Below, piece after piece: positions 35,972 through 47,500 of a DNA stretch of 64,000 bases (positions are counted from its first letter, which is position 1; each line of letters begins with the position of its first letter). The notes beneath the pieces were generated by a model. That model was not told the origin of the DNA, searched no databases, and was given only the letters and a program-made list of their open reading frames with translations. The position numbers were made by a program, and so were the translations under genes. The DNA comes from Vreelandella populi (GTDB lineage Bacteria; Pseudomonadota; Gammaproteobacteria; Pseudomonadales; Halomonadaceae): assembly GCF_003989825.1 (NCBI RefSeq), contig NZ_RZHE01000005.1, positions 1 to 64,000 on the forward strand, read 5' to 3'.

Positions 35972-37305
35972 TGGCTAGCCGCAATCGAGTGGTATGGAGC
36001 GAGGGCCTGTTTATCAAGCCCCAGCACTTTCAGCAGCAACAGCGCAGCCTGGAAGGGCTTTTGGATACGCGCCTCAAGGGGGTCAGCCACTACCTCTACG
36101 GATTTTTATCCCTTGAGCTTAATAACGAGTTTCTCAGCTTTGGGCGCATAGCGATCAGCCGGGCCAGCGGCGTCACGCCCGATGGGGTGGCCTTTCATTT
36201 GCCTGCAGACGACGTCGAGCCGACGCCGCTCGAGATTGATGATGCCAGCATTACCAACCAGGTGGTCTACCTGGGCCTGCCGTTGGCCACCGACGGTGTA
36301 GGTGAAGTGCGCTGGCCAGAAGATGACCTGCCAGGGCGCTACCGCCTCTCCTCGCGCAGTGTGCGCGACCTTCACTCCCAGGATGGCGCCACCGCCGAGC
36401 TTGAAGTCGCGCGGGTTTCACCGCGTCTACTGCTTGAGCGCGATGATCGCAGCGGCTATGCCTGCCTTGCCGTGGCACGTATCGTCGAGCGCCGCCCGGA
36501 CGGCAGCCTGGTGCTGGATGAGCAATTCCTGCCCACGCTTTTGAACGTACAGGCGGCACCCGGCTTGCAGCGGTTCGTGGGTGAAATGGCAGGCCTGATG
36601 CGTGAACGTGCGCGCAATATCGCCCAGCGGCTTTCCACTCCTCACCAGGCAGGCGTTGCCGATGTGTCTGACTTCATGCTGCTGCAGCTGCTTAACCGCT
36701 CTCAGCCCCGTTTTCAGCATCTGGCGCGCCTGGGGCAGCTGCATCCGGAGCGTCTCTACGAGACCATGCACGAAATTGCCTGTGAGCTGGTGACCTTTAC
36801 CGATGAATCCCGGCTGCCGCCGGAGTGCCCGGCCTACGATCACGACCATCCCGAACGGGCCTTCAAGCCGTTGATGAAGATGCTGCGTCAGGCGCTTTCT
36901 ACTGTGCTTGAGCCGCGAGCAGTAGCGATCCAGCTGCAGTCGCGCCGCTTTGGGCTACTGGTCGCACCGCTTTCCGATCTCAGCCTGATCGAATCTGCCG
37001 AGTTCATTCTCGCCGTGCGTGCCGACATGCCCAACGAGCGTCTGCGCAAGCTGTTCCTGCAGCAGACCAAGGTCGCCAGCGTCGAGCGTATTCGCGATCT
37101 CATCAGCCTGCAGCTGCCTGGCGTACCGCTTGAGCCGCTGCCGGTGGCTCCCCGTGAGCTGCCTTATCACGCCGGCTACACCTACTTCCAGCTGGATCGC
37201 CAGAGCGAAGCGTGGGGAATGCTTAACGGCGCCAGCGGCTTTGCGTTCCACGTGGCCGGGGAGTTCCCAGGTTTGGAAATGCAGTTCTGGGCGATCAGGA
37301 GTTAA
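35971..37305 (+). CDS. tssK: T6SS baseplate protein TssK
   Basis: Protein of 444 residues that joins the baseplate to the TssJLM membrane complex (VasE/ImpJ family). The N-terminus NRVVWSEGLFIKPQHFQQQQR is diagnostic. The frame overlaps the tssJ stop by one base (TAATG), and tssL begins 3 bp downstream. Confidence 0.95.
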   Translation: MASRNRVVWSEGLFIKPQHFQQQQRSLEGLLDTRLKGVSHYLYGFLSLELNNEFLSFGRIAISRASGVTPDGVAFHLPADDVEPTPLEIDDASITNQVVYLGLPLATDGVGEVRWPEDDLPGRYRLSSRSVRDLHSQDGATAELEVARVSPRLLLERDDRSGYACLAVARIVERRPDGSLVLDEQFLPTLLNVQAAPGLQRFVGEMAGLMRERARNIAQRLSTPHQAGVADVSDFMLLQLLNRSQPRFQHLARLGQLHPERLYETMHEIACELVTFTDESRLPPECPAYDHDHPERAFKPLMKMLRQALSTVLEPRAVAIQLQSRRFGLLVAPLSDLSLIESAEFILAVRADMPNERLRKLFLQQTKVASVERIRDLISLQLPGVPLEPLPVAPRELPYHAGYTYFQLDRQSEAWGMLNGASGFAFHVAGEFPGLEMQFWAIRS

Positions 37306-37308
37306 ACC

Positions 37309-38151
37309 ATGCAACATCTTGTCACCGATGGGCAAAGCTCGACCCGCGGGCGCGCCGCGCCGCATAAGATGCGCCACGAAGACCTAATCAACGAGCGGGG
37401 CCTTGAGCATCTTATCCATAGCCACGCCGAACAGCTCGATGCTGACGAAGACTACTGGTTCCGACTGCGGGGGCATAACCTCAACCCCCTAGTGGATGCC
37501 GCCAGCAGTCTGCTGGGCATGGTGGTTCGCGTTCGTCAGCTCGACAGTGCAGGCGATGTCGAGCGCCTCTATCGCCAGGTGGTCGACGAAATTGCCGCCA
37601 TCGAGATCGAGCTGACCGAACAGGGCTACGACCGTGCCACGCTGCTCGCCTACCGCTATGTGCTCTGCTCGTTTATCGATGAAGCGGTCATGGGCATGCC
37701 CTGGGGGCGGCAAAGCAAGTGGGCCGAACACTCGCTGCTGACCCGGTTTCATAACGAAACCTGGGGCGGAGAAAAAGTGTTCTCCATCCTGGCGCGCCTG
37801 CAGCAGGAGCCCCAGCGCTATCGTGACATGCTCGCCTTTATCTACCTGTGCCTGTGCCTTGGGTTTGAGGGCCGTTACCGCGTCATGTCTCACGGGCGCG
37901 ATGAGTATGAGCAGATCGTTCGTGCTCTAGGCGACCAGCTCTCCTCACTTGAGCAGCCCGCTGAAGACACCCTGACCCAGCCGCTTAAAAACGTGGTGCA
38001 GGGGCGTTCGCAGCGCACGGCCAGCTTTCCGACCTGGGGCATCTTTGCGCTGTTCACCCTTGCCATGGTCGCGGTGTACCTGGGCTTCTCCTGGTCGCTC
38101 GATCAGCAGGCCGAACAGATCACCACGCTTCTCAACCAACTTTATCGCTAG
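37309..38151 (+). CDS. tssL: T6SS inner-membrane protein TssL (DotU)
   Basis: Short TssL of 280 residues. The cytoplasmic DotU domain (about 50-220) has NPLVDAASSLLGMV, YVLCSFIDEAVM and FEGRYRV. One C-terminal transmembrane helix follows at about 243-265. There is no fused OmpA-type peptidoglycan-binding domain, so cell-wall anchoring would need another protein. With TssM and TssJ it forms the membrane complex. Confidence 0.95.
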   Translation: MQHLVTDGQSSTRGRAAPHKMRHEDLINERGLEHLIHSHAEQLDADEDYWFRLRGHNLNPLVDAASSLLGMVVRVRQLDSAGDVERLYRQVVDEIAAIEIELTEQGYDRATLLAYRYVLCSFIDEAVMGMPWGRQSKWAEHSLLTRFHNETWGGEKVFSILARLQQEPQRYRDMLAFIYLCLCLGFEGRYRVMSHGRDEYEQIVRALGDQLSSLEQPAEDTLTQPLKNVVQGRSQRTASFPTWGIFALFTLAMVAVYLGFSWSLDQQAEQITTLLNQLYR

Positions 38152-38159
38152 GAGTTACC

Positions 38160-40808
38160 ATGCTCAGGGTAGAGCTACCGGCACTTATTGATCGCCTTAA
38201 CATCATTGCTCGCCAAGGGCTTGAGCAAGCGGCCGTGCTTTGCGCCCAGCAGCAAGCGCCTGAAGTAACCGCCGGGCATCTGCTTCAGGCGATGCTCGAC
38301 CAGCCGCTATGTGATGTGCGCTGCATCTGTGAAAGCCTCACGGTCGATACGGCCGCCTTGCGTGCCCAGTTGGCAGAAGAGACGCGCCCGCCGCGCAACC
38401 TGGAAATAGCGACGCCCAGCTTTTCACCGTTACTCGTCGAGTTGCTGCAGGATGCATGGCTGCTGGCATCCACCGAATATCAGCACCAAACCTTACGTAG
38501 TGGCACCATATTTACTGCGCTGCTGCACAATCCGGAGCGCTACCTGGGCGTCGGTTCCGTGCGGCTGCTTTCCGAGATCAACCGGGAAAATTTGCGCCGC
38601 CACCTCAATCGCCTGACCGCCGACTCGGCAGAAGCACCGCAAGAGGCGGACGCCAGCGCCCAGCGTACCGGTACCTCTGGCCCAAGCGATGACAGCGCGC
38701 TTGGCCGCTTTGCCACCTCGCTCACCGAGCAGGCGCGCAACGGCGAGCTGGACCCGGTGCTCGGCCGCGACCCTGAAATCGATCAAATGCTTGATATCCT
38801 GGGACGTCGGCGCAAGAACAACCCAATCGTGATCGGCGATGCTGGCGTTGGCAAAAGCGCTGTGGTGGAAGGGCTGGCCGCGCGTATCGTGGCAGGCCAG
38901 GTGCCCACCGCCCTGGCGGGTGTAGAGCTTTTAACACTAGACCTGGGCGCGTTGCAGGCAGGGGCCGCCGTAAAAGGCGAGTTTGAAAAACGTCTCAAGG
39001 CCGTGATCGATGAGGTCAAGAACGCCCCGCGCCCGACGCTGCTGTTTATCGATGAAGCGCATACGCTGATTGGCGCGGGTAATCAGGAGGGCGGGGGCGA
39101 CGCTGCCAACTTGCTGAAACCGGCGCTGGCGCGTGGTGAGCTGCGCACGATTGCCGCGACCACCTGGCGCGAGTACAAGAAGTACTTCGAGAAGGACCCG
39201 GCGCTTTCGCGGCGCTTCCAGCCTGTGGCACTTTCCGAACCCAGCGTTGAGCAGGCTTTGGTGATTCTACGCGGGCTGCGGGACGTGTATGAGCGCGCTC
39301 ATGGCGTACTCATCGGCGATAGCGGCCTGCGCGCCGCGGCATCGCTTTCTGCCCGCTATCTGGCCGGGCGACAACTGCCCGATAAAGCCATCGACGTGCT
39401 GGATACGGCGTGCACGCGCCTGGCGCAAGCGCTGGATACACCGCCGCGCAAGTTGAGCCACCTGCAAAGCGAATACACCGCCGCCCTGCGCGAGCGCGAC
39501 CAGCTGGCCCGTGAAAAACTGCTGGGCCGCGAGCCGGATGCCTCGATGGGCCAGGCGCTCACTGAGCGTCTGGCGGCACTTGAAGCCGAGCTCGCTACCC
39601 TGGAAGCCGCCTGGCAGGAGCAGCGTGAATGCGTCGACGCTATCGTCACGCTGCACCGCCAGTTGTTGGATGCCGATGTCGCAAGCGAAAGTAACCAAGA
39701 CGATGAGCAGCCGACCGAGCCGCGCTCGCCCGAACAGCTACACGCAGAGCTTGCCGAACGCGAGCAGCAACTGACGCGCCTGCAGCAGGCCCATGCGCTG
39801 GTGAACCCAAGCGTTGAAGAAGCCCAGATTGCCCAGGTCATCGGTGACTGGACGGGGGTGCCGGTAGAGCGCATGACCAGTGATGAACTGACGCGCCTGA
39901 CCGAACTCCCTACGCATCTGGGTAGCCTGATCAAGGGGCAGGACATTGCGATCGAGCGGGTGCACCGCCATCTGCTGACCGCGCGTGCGGATCTGCGCCG
40001 CCCGGGCCGCCCCTTGGGGGCCTTCCTGCTCGTCGGCCCAAGCGGCGTGGGCAAAACGGAAACCGTGGTGCAGATCGCTGAGCAGCTGTACGGCGGCCGC
40101 CAGTTCCTGACCACCATCAATATGTCCGAATACCAGGAGAAGCACACGGTCTCCCGGCTGATCGGCTCGCCCCCTGGCTATGTCGGGTTTGGTGAAGGCG
40201 GGCTTTTGACCGAAGCCATCCGTCAACGCCCTTACTCGGTCGTTCTGCTGGATGAAGTGGAAAAAGCCCACCCGGATGTGCTCAACCTCTTCTATCAGGC
40301 GTTCGACAAGGGCGAGCTTGCTGATGGCGAAGGGCGGCTGATCGATTGCAAGAACGTGCTCTTCTTCCTTACCTCCAATCTGGGCTATGAAGCGATCGTT
40401 ACTCACAGCGAGGATGCCTCGGCTCTGGATGAAGCGCTTTACCCAGAGCTTGCCGAGTTCTTCAAGCCGGCCCTGCTGGCGCGCATGGAAGTGGTGCCTT
40501 ACCTGCCGCTCAATGGCGATACGCTGCGCGATATCGTCAACGCCAAGCTCACGACCTTGGCCACGCGCATCCGTGAACGCCACCGCCAGGCCGAGGTAGT
40601 GCTGGAAGACGCCTTGGCCGAAGCCATATGCGCGCGGGCCACGCGCAGCGAAAATGGCGCGCGCATGCTTGAATCGGTCATCGATGGCGAGCTGCTGCCG
40701 CCGCTTTCAAGGGCCTTGCTTGAGCGCATGGCACGCCGCGAGACGGTTTCCAGCGTGGTGCTGGGAGTAGACCCCAAAAACGGCACCTTCACCGCAGAGG
40801 TTGCCTAG
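38160..40808 (+). CDS. tssH: T6SS sheath-recycling ATPase ClpV
   Basis: AAA+ unfoldase of 882 residues that disassembles the contracted TssBC sheath. It has a Clp N-domain (about 1-150), Walker A1 GDAGVGKSAV starting at 226 with LLFIDEAH, and a coiled-coil middle domain (about 410-545). Walker A2 GPSGVGKTET starts at 626 with VVLLDEVEKAH. The absence of an IGF loop and the genomic context separate it from ClpB. Confidence 0.96.
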   Translation: MLRVELPALIDRLNIIARQGLEQAAVLCAQQQAPEVTAGHLLQAMLDQPLCDVRCICESLTVDTAALRAQLAEETRPPRNLEIATPSFSPLLVELLQDAWLLASTEYQHQTLRSGTIFTALLHNPERYLGVGSVRLLSEINRENLRRHLNRLTADSAEAPQEADASAQRTGTSGPSDDSALGRFATSLTEQARNGELDPVLGRDPEIDQMLDILGRRRKNNPIVIGDAGVGKSAVVEGLAARIVAGQVPTALAGVELLTLDLGALQAGAAVKGEFEKRLKAVIDEVKNAPRPTLLFIDEAHTLIGAGNQEGGGDAANLLKPALARGELRTIAATTWREYKKYFEKDPALSRRFQPVALSEPSVEQALVILRGLRDVYERAHGVLIGDSGLRAAASLSARYLAGRQLPDKAIDVLDTACTRLAQALDTPPRKLSHLQSEYTAALRERDQLAREKLLGREPDASMGQALTERLAALEAELATLEAAWQEQRECVDAIVTLHRQLLDADVASESNQDDEQPTEPRSPEQLHAELAEREQQLTRLQQAHALVNPSVEEAQIAQVIGDWTGVPVERMTSDELTRLTELPTHLGSLIKGQDIAIERVHRHLLTARADLRRPGRPLGAFLLVGPSGVGKTETVVQIAEQLYGGRQFLTTINMSEYQEKHTVSRLIGSPPGYVGFGEGGLLTEAIRQRPYSVVLLDEVEKAHPDVLNLFYQAFDKGELADGEGRLIDCKNVLFFLTSNLGYEAIVTHSEDASALDEALYPELAEFFKPALLARMEVVPYLPLNGDTLRDIVNAKLTTLATRIRERHRQAEVVLEDALAEAICARATRSENGARMLESVIDGELLPPLSRALLERMARRETVSSVVLGVDPKNGTFTAEVA

Positions 40809-40811
40809 CCC

Positions 40812-42416
40812 ATGACGCAGCCCGTTGCCCCTACCGCCGCTGGCTCGGCGCTATCCGTCGAGCTTTCGGCCATGCCGTTGGCGCTGACGCTGGTGGAGAG
40901 CCACTGCGCGGCGACGCTACGCCAGCGTTCGGCCACGCTGTTAAAGCGCCATTTAGGGCTTGTGATGGCGGAGTGCCTTTACATCGATGGCAGCGGGCGC
41001 TGGTTGGGCCGTGACGGTGATGAGGACCAGTTCGACTGCGGCGATTTTCATCACCCTTATGCCCACGTTATCCGCAGTGGCAAGCCGTTGACACTGAGCG
41101 TTGCCGATGCACGTATTCGCCTGGATCACCCAGGCTTTCAGGCCCAGGTAGCAACGCTTGGGTCTGCGCTGCATCTTCACATACGGCCGCTGCGCGGGGT
41201 CGAGGGCGGGCGTGAATGGCTAGGAGTGATGCTGCTGGCAGGGACGTCGGCAAGGTTGAAGGCGCTGGCGGAAGACACCGGCATGGCGGCTTTTGAAGCA
41301 CTGCTGTGCCGGCTATGGATGCGCCTTGCCCGCGAGCAGGGCGAGCGGCACCGCTCGCAGATCCTGCAGGACTCCTTGGCCAAGCTCAACGATGGCACGC
41401 GGCGCCAGGCGCTGGCCGACCAGCTGGCCGAGGACCTGCTCGGCCAATCTGCCGCTATGCAGGCACTGCGCCGGCATATCGTGCGGGCGGCAGAGACAAA
41501 CCTGGCGGTGCTGTTACAAGGCGAAACCGGCACCGGCAAGGATCGCGTGGCGCGCGCCATGCATCAGCTCTCGGCGCGGGCGAAAGGCCCCTTCATGGCG
41601 ATCAACTGCGCCGCGATTCCCGAGGCGCTGCTGGAGTCCGAGCTGTTTGGGCATGGCAAGGGCGCTTTTTCAGGAGCGGATCACGCCCGCGAAGGCCTTA
41701 TCAGCCAAGCTGATGGCGGCACGCTGTTTCTCGATGAGATCGGCGACATGCCGCTGGCCCTGCAGGCCAAACTGCTGCGCGTACTTGAAAGCGGCCGTTA
41801 CCGCCCGCTGGGGGAAAACGAAGAGCGCTGTGCCGACCTGCGTGTGGTGGCGGCAACGCATCAGCCCTTGCGTGAGCAGATCAAAAAGCAGCGATTTCGT
41901 GCCGATCTCTACTACCGCCTAGGCCAATTCCCCATCACCCTGCCGCCCTTGAATGAGCGCCGCGACGATATCGCTCAGCTGGCGCAGGCCTTCATCACCG
42001 ATTTCTGCGTACGGGAAGGGCGCGACGAGATGGGTATTACACCCGCCGCATTGCGGCTGCTTTATCGCCGGGATTACCCGGGCAACGTACGCGAGCTTAA
42101 AAACGTGATCGATTACGCCTGCGCGATGACGCCCAACGGCGCCGACATCGACACCTATCTGCTGCCCGGCGAACAGGATAGCCAGGTTGCAGACAGCAGC
42201 CTGGATGACGTGGCGGCCCCAGTTGAAGAGATGCCGCTTGCGCTGCCAGGTGACATTGATGATCTGCGTCAGACGCTGCGTGATATCGAATCCACCATTA
42301 TCCGCCAGCGGTTGCGTCTTTTTGGAGGCAATCGCGCCCAGGCGGCGCAAAGTCTGGGGCTGCCCAAGCGAACGTTGGCCCATAAATGTCAGCTACTGGA
42401 ACTGGATATCAAATGA
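40812..42416 (+). CDS. vasH: sigma-54-dependent activator, VasH-like
   Basis: Bacterial enhancer-binding protein of 534 residues. The N-terminal part (about 20-190) is a GAF-type sensory region. The AAA+ domain (about 215-440) has Walker A GETGTGKD at 237-244 and Walker [13 protein letters not shown]. The Fis-type DNA-binding helix-turn-helix is at the C-terminus ([18 protein letters not shown]). The sigma-54-contacting loop is GAFSGA (284-289) instead of GAFTGA. It likely drives hcp through the -24/-12 promoter at 28213-28229. It sits between clpV and tagO and overlaps tagO in ATGA. Confidence 0.92.
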   Translation: MTQPVAPTAAGSALSVELSAMPLALTLVESHCAATLRQRSATLLKRHLGLVMAECLYIDGSGRWLGRDGDEDQFDCGDFHHPYAHVIRSGKPLTLSVADARIRLDHPGFQAQVATLGSALHLHIRPLRGVEGGREWLGVMLLAGTSARLKALAEDTGMAAFEALLCRLWMRLAREQGERHRSQILQDSLAKLNDGTRRQALADQLAEDLLGQSAAMQALRRHIVRAAETNLAVLLQGETGTGKDRVARAMHQLSARAKGPFMAINCAAIPEALLESELFGHGKGAFSGADHAREGLISQADGGTLFLDEIGDMPLALQAKLLRVLESGRYRPLGENEERCADLRVVAATHQPLREQIKKQRFRADLYYRLGQFPITLPPLNERRDDIAQLAQAFITDFCVREGRDEMGITPAALRLLYRRDYPGNVRELKNVIDYACAMTPNGADIDTYLLPGEQDSQVADSSLDDVAAPVEEMPLALPGDIDDLRQTLRDIESTIIRQRLRLFGGNRAQAAQSLGLPKRTLAHKCQLLELDIK

Positions 42417-43066
42417 ACGCGATGCTGCTAAAACGCCAGTGGACAATCGGGGGCTTGCTGATGCTCTGCCTGTTGGCCTGTCCCCCTTCCCAGGCCGGTG
42501 AGCAAGACACGCGGCTCAAGAGCGCCCAGACCTGCGCGGAAGAAACCTCCCGCCTGGAGCGCCTGAACTGTTACGACGCGCTCTTTCTGGAAGCCAATGT
42601 CAGCGTTGACGACGACGAGCTGCCTGCGCTATGGCAAGCCATTGAGCGCCAGGAGGCCGCAAGGCCCGATGAAAACGTCGGTCTGATAGTGCACGAAGCA
42701 GGGGATAGCGTACGGGTTAGCGTGCCGGCGCTTGGCACGACCCCGCCCAGACCCATCATGGTGATGGCCTGTGAAAGGCTGATCACCCGCTTCCAGCTGC
42801 ATCTGCCCACACCCATCAGTGGCGCACGCGTGGATCTGCGGTTAACGGGAGGCGGGCATACGGTGCAGCAGCAGTGGCGCGTACGCGACGCGGGCCGGGT
42901 GGTCAGTGGCGGGCGAGGCTTGCCCGCCATCGACACGCTTCGCCAGCTGCTGGGTGCCGAGGAAGTCACGCTACATAGCGACGTAGCGGAGCTTGATGGG
43001 CTGCGTTTCAACGTGGCGGGGCTGCGTCAGGAAATTGCTCCGCTGCGCGAAGCGTGCCGCTGGTAA
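42413..43066 (+). CDS. tagO: T6SS-associated protein TagO / VasI
   Basis: Exported protein of 217 residues. The signal peptide has a hydrophobic core at about 12-24 ([12 protein letters not shown]) and cleavage near SQA-GE. The VasI-type sequence [18 protein letters not shown] and the strands around [16 protein letters not shown] follow. Family members act in the periplasm to assist T6SS biogenesis. The cysteine in LLAC is followed by PP and could in principle be a lipobox, but the position fits signal peptidase I better. It overlaps vasH in ATGA. Confidence 0.8.
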   Translation: MNAMLLKRQWTIGGLLMLCLLACPPSQAGEQDTRLKSAQTCAEETSRLERLNCYDALFLEANVSVDDDELPALWQAIERQEAARPDENVGLIVHEAGDSVRVSVPALGTTPPRPIMVMACERLITRFQLHLPTPISGARVDLRLTGGGHTVQQQWRVRDAGRVVSGGRGLPAIDTLRQLLGAEEVTLHSDVAELDGLRFNVAGLRQEIAPLREACRW

Positions 43067-43076
43067 GGGAGGTTTA

Positions 43077-44534
43077 ATGCGAATTACTGCCGAGTCACAC
43101 CTAGACCCCTTGCTGGCCCCGCTGCCCGCTAACGCCGAGGGCGCATCGGTAGGCGAGCCGGTGGAAGATAGCAGCGACTATCTGACGCTGGATGAGGAAA
43201 TGATGAAGATTGGCTCGCTTCAGCACGCCAATGTGCAGTGGGAGACCGCCGAGACGCTGGCCATCCGCCTGCTAAGCGAGCGCAGCAAGGACCTGAAAGT
43301 GTTGGGCCACCTGATGCACTGCATGCAGCACGGAGGCAATGGCGTGCGTTTTGCGCTCTCGCTGCGCCTGCTGGCCCGAAGCATTGCCCAGCCTTGGTGG
43401 GAGCACGCCTACCCGTTTGCAGGAAAACGCGGTGCCAAGATGCGCCCCCGGCTGTTTCAACAGCTGATCCAGCGCAGCATCAAACTTGTATCGACGCTCG
43501 ATTTTCATAATGCCGAGGATGAGTTTGACGCCTGCCAGGCTTCGCTGACAGAACTTGAGCACCAAGTGGCCGAGAAGGCGTTGCCGGATGAGGCCCTGAC
43601 TGAGCTAAGCCGCCAGCTAAAGGCCAAGCGACCAACCCAGCAGGCTGCTCAGAGCGCTTCTCCGTCATCGGCTGGCGAGCAATCGACAAGCCAGCCGGCG
43701 GCTCGCCAGGAGCAGGCGACCACCACGCCTTCGGCGGCCAAGGCGCCCGAGCTGCGCCTTGAGGCGGGCAACGAGCGTTCGAACCGCCAGGCGCTGCTCA
43801 AGATGGCGGAGTTTCTGGGCGAGCAGTCACCGGGCGAACCGCTGGCATACCGCCTGCGCCGCTATGCGGTATGGAGCACGATTCAAGCGCTGCCCGCGGC
43901 CAAGGAGAACGGCAAGACCGAGCTTGCGCCGGTCTCGGCGGATCGCGTTGCCGACTACCGCGAAGCGCTTGCCAAAGGGGGCGACAACGAACTGTGGCAG
44001 CGGATCGAGAATAGCCTGGCGCTAAGCCCCTATTGGCTGGAAGGCCACCGCTTGAGCGCCGGGCTTGCCAAACAGCTTGGCCACTCCCGCTGTGCCGAGG
44101 CGATCCGTGATGAAACGCAACGGTTCGTGGAGCGCCTGCCGGGTATCGAGGCGCTCACTTTCAACAGCGGTGCTTCATTCGTCGATGAAGAAACGACGCG
44201 TTGGCTATACAGCAACGAAAACAGTGGTGGCGCGACGGGTGGCGGTAGCGAGGCTTGGCACGCTGGGCTTGAAGAGGCACGCGAAGCCGTGGCGAGCGGG
44301 GATCTCGGCACGGCACTCAAGGTGCTTGATCAGGGCTTAAGCAGTGCCAGAACGCCGCGGGAAAGCGCGTACTGGCGCCTGGCCAGCGCGGATCTGCTGC
44401 ATGAGACCGGGCTTGAAAGCCTGGCACAGCAACACTACCGCACGCTGCACCAAACGGTAACGGAACTGGCACTAGAGCAGTGGGAACCCGCGCTGGTATC
44501 GCGCCTGAAAGCCGCAATTCAAGAAACGCACTGA
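43077..44534 (+). CDS. tssA: T6SS protein TssA
   Basis: Protein of 485 residues with an N-terminal ImpA_N domain (PWWEHAYPFAGKRGAKMRPR near 105-125). A polar Ser/Gln/Ala linker at about 185-230 and a helical C-terminal region follow. TssA primes and caps sheath growth. The frame is open from 42993, but the ATG at 43077 follows AAGGGAGG. It lies between tagO and tssM. Confidence 0.88.
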   Translation: MRITAESHLDPLLAPLPANAEGASVGEPVEDSSDYLTLDEEMMKIGSLQHANVQWETAETLAIRLLSERSKDLKVLGHLMHCMQHGGNGVRFALSLRLLARSIAQPWWEHAYPFAGKRGAKMRPRLFQQLIQRSIKLVSTLDFHNAEDEFDACQASLTELEHQVAEKALPDEALTELSRQLKAKRPTQQAAQSASPSSAGEQSTSQPAARQEQATTTPSAAKAPELRLEAGNERSNRQALLKMAEFLGEQSPGEPLAYRLRRYAVWSTIQALPAAKENGKTELAPVSADRVADYREALAKGGDNELWQRIENSLALSPYWLEGHRLSAGLAKQLGHSRCAEAIRDETQRFVERLPGIEALTFNSGASFVDEETTRWLYSNENSGGATGGGSEAWHAGLEEAREAVASGDLGTALKVLDQGLSSARTPRESAYWRLASADLLHETGLESLAQQHYRTLHQTVTELALEQWEPALVSRLKAAIQETH

Positions 44535-44571
44535 CAACGGTCAATATTAAAGGGACGAGGGATAAAGGCTA

Positions 44572-47500
44572 ATGTGGTCAACCATAACGTCGAAGCTGAG
44601 CCGCTGGGTGCCTGGCTTGTCGCGGGCGCAAACAGCAAAAAACCGAGCCAACGCGCACGGTAATAAGGCCAAGGGACTTTTGCGCCTCTCAACGCTGCTT
44701 TGGGCAGTGCTGCTGGTCATTCTGGTAGTGGCTATCTGGTGGTGGGGGCCTGGCTGGGAAGTGCGCGGCGTGATGCCGCTGGCCCCGCTTACCAACCGCC
44801 TGCTGGCAACACTTGCGGTCGTCACGGTAGTGGCCGTTATCTGGGGGGTACGCCTTGCCCGGCGGCTGCGCGCTCTGGATGACGAGCGCCAACTGGAAGA
44901 GTCGCGCCTGCAGGACCCCATCATGTCCCAAGTGGAGCGCCAGGAAGACTCGCTCAATCAGGTACTCAACGAGCTTACCGACAGCCTGGGTGGCAGCAAC
45001 AGCCGTTATCGCTTGCCCTGGTACCTGGTGATGGGCGTCGAGAACGCCGGCAAAACCAGCCTGATCAACCGCTCGGGCCAGAACTTCGCCCTGACCCACG
45101 TCATGAAGGCTTCGGGCCAGAGCAGCAAGCAGGGCCAGCTCGGTTTTGATTGGTGGATCGGTGACAAGGCGGTATTGATTGACCCGGATGGTGAGCTGCT
45201 GACCCAGGGCGCGATGGAAGGGGGCGAACCCCAGGAACTCCAGCGCCGGTTATGGGACCACTTCGTCGGCTGGCTGGAGCATAACCGCCCCCAGCGCCCG
45301 CTGGATGGCGTGGTGCTGGTGCTGGACCTTGCCCGCCTGAGCCATGCCCAGGTAGCCGTTCGCAAGGCCTACTCGGCGCTGCTGCGCAGCCGGCTGCGTG
45401 AGCTGATGGAGCGCCACGGCACCCGCCTGCCGGTGTACGTCACGTTCAGCAAAATGGACCTGCTGCACGGCTTTGATGACTTCTTCCGCCACTACTCCCG
45501 CGCTGCCCGACGGGCGCCGCTAGGGTTCACGTTCACCCCGGCATCCATGAATACCCCCGGCAAGTGGGAAGCGGAATTCGAAGCTGATTACGACGCCATG
45601 CTGGCGCGCTTGAATCAACTGATGCCCACCATGCTTTCCGAGTGCCGCGACCGTGAAGAGCGCGAATCGGTCTTTCGTTTTGTACGTCAACTGGCAGGGC
45701 TGCGCGAGGTGCTGTTCGGCTTCTTGACCGAAGGGCTCTCCAGCGACCGTTTTTCAACGGCGGCCATGGTGCGTGGCACCTATTTCACCTCGGTGTACCA
45801 GCAGGGCGTGCCGGAAGACCCGTTCGTGGATGCCGCGGCCCGGCGCTACGGAATGGATGACAGTGTTCAGCCCGCGCATCGGGCCACACGCAGCGCGCTT
45901 TATTTTACTGAAGAGCTGTTCGACAAGGTCATTTACCCCGAAGCGGGGCTTGCCGGCGACAATGCTCGCGTTACCCAGCGGCGCCAGCGCATGCGCAAGG
46001 CAAGCCTGGCGGCGTGCCTGGTGCTGGGCGTTATTCTGGTCGGCGGCTGGACACACTTCTATCAGAAAAACAGTGTGTCGCTTGCCGCAGTTGAACAGCG
46101 CGCGGAAACCTTCCTGGCCACTCAGCCGGAAGCGTTCCAGAGCGATGACCCGACCGGTTTTGAACTTCTCGACCCGCTCGACCGGTTGCGCCATGCCCTG
46201 GAAACCTTTGACGGGTACCGCACGCATACGCCGTATCTGGCGGACATGGGACTGTATCAGGGCCATGTGATTGGTGCCCAGGTAGAGCGCGCCTATCTTG
46301 CCATGCTGGAGCGTCAGTTCCTGCCGGCACTGATGATCGGCATCATGGACGACATGAACCGCGCCGAAGACGGCAGCAATGCCAAGCTTTCTCTATTGCG
46401 CGTGCTGCGCATGATGTCGGATGCCAGCGGCCGCCAGCCGGAGCGTGTCGAACGTTTCATGGCCCAACGCTGGCAGGGCAACTTTCCCCAGCAGGGCGAG
46501 GTTCAGCGGCGTCTGTTGATGCACCTGCACTACGCGCTCGAGCATAGCGATCTGGAAGGCCGTATTGCTGAAGGTAGCCCGAGCGCTGAGCGGGCCATGG
46601 CGCCGCTTCAGGGAAGCATCGCCGCCGCCCAACAGGAGCTTTCACGCCAGCCCATCGACGAGCGCGTTTACGCTGCCTTGAAGGCGTCCGGAAACCGCCA
46701 AGGCGAGCCGCTGGATCTGCGCCGCAGTGTGGGCACGCTGTTCAACACCGTGTTCATGTCGCACAACGATGACCCGGAGAATGTGCGCCTGCCGCATCTG
46801 CTCACCCGCGATGGCTTTGAGAACTACTTCCTGCAAGAGCTTGACCGGGCGACGGAGCTTGCCCTGATCGACGCCTGGGTGCTCGGCCAGCGCGATAACA
46901 TCAACTTCAGCGAGGCCGACCGGCAACAGCTGCAAGTGGCCCTGCGTGAGCATTATGTAGGGGATTACCATGCCAGCTGGCGCGATGCCCTGCGTGATAC
47001 CCAGCTAGTGCCACTGCCCGATATTCATCAGGCCATTGTGGTGGCAGACGCCCTGGTGGGCAGTCAGCGTCCGCTTGACAGGTTGTTGGCCGCGGTGGAG
47101 CGCAATACCAGCCTCTACCCCGAACTCCCCGAAGATGACGAGCAGGCCCGCGAGGCGTTGCGCCAATCCCAGCGTTATCAGCTGGCATTTGCCATCGAGC
47201 AGCCGTTCACGCCGATCAATCAGCTGAGCCAGGCGCGCAACGACAACCCCTCTTCACTCGAGGAGATCAAAGCCGCCGTGACGGCGCTGCGCGATTACCT
47301 GATGGAGATCGAAGAGTCGAGCAATGCCGGGCGTGCCGCCTTCGTCAGCGTGCGTGACCGCCTGTCGCTGCGCGGTAACGACCCCATCTACAACCTGCAG
47401 CGCATTGCCGACAGCACACCAGAGCCGGTGGGCCGCATGCTGCACAACCTGGCCGACCAGAGCTGGCAGCTGATGATGGTCAGCGCTACGCGCCATCTTG

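Noticed and set aside
39356..40147. Long minus-strand ORF of 263 codons
   Set aside because: Antisense to tssH; rich in Ser, Arg and Cys with no motif, a shadow of the ClpV reading frame.
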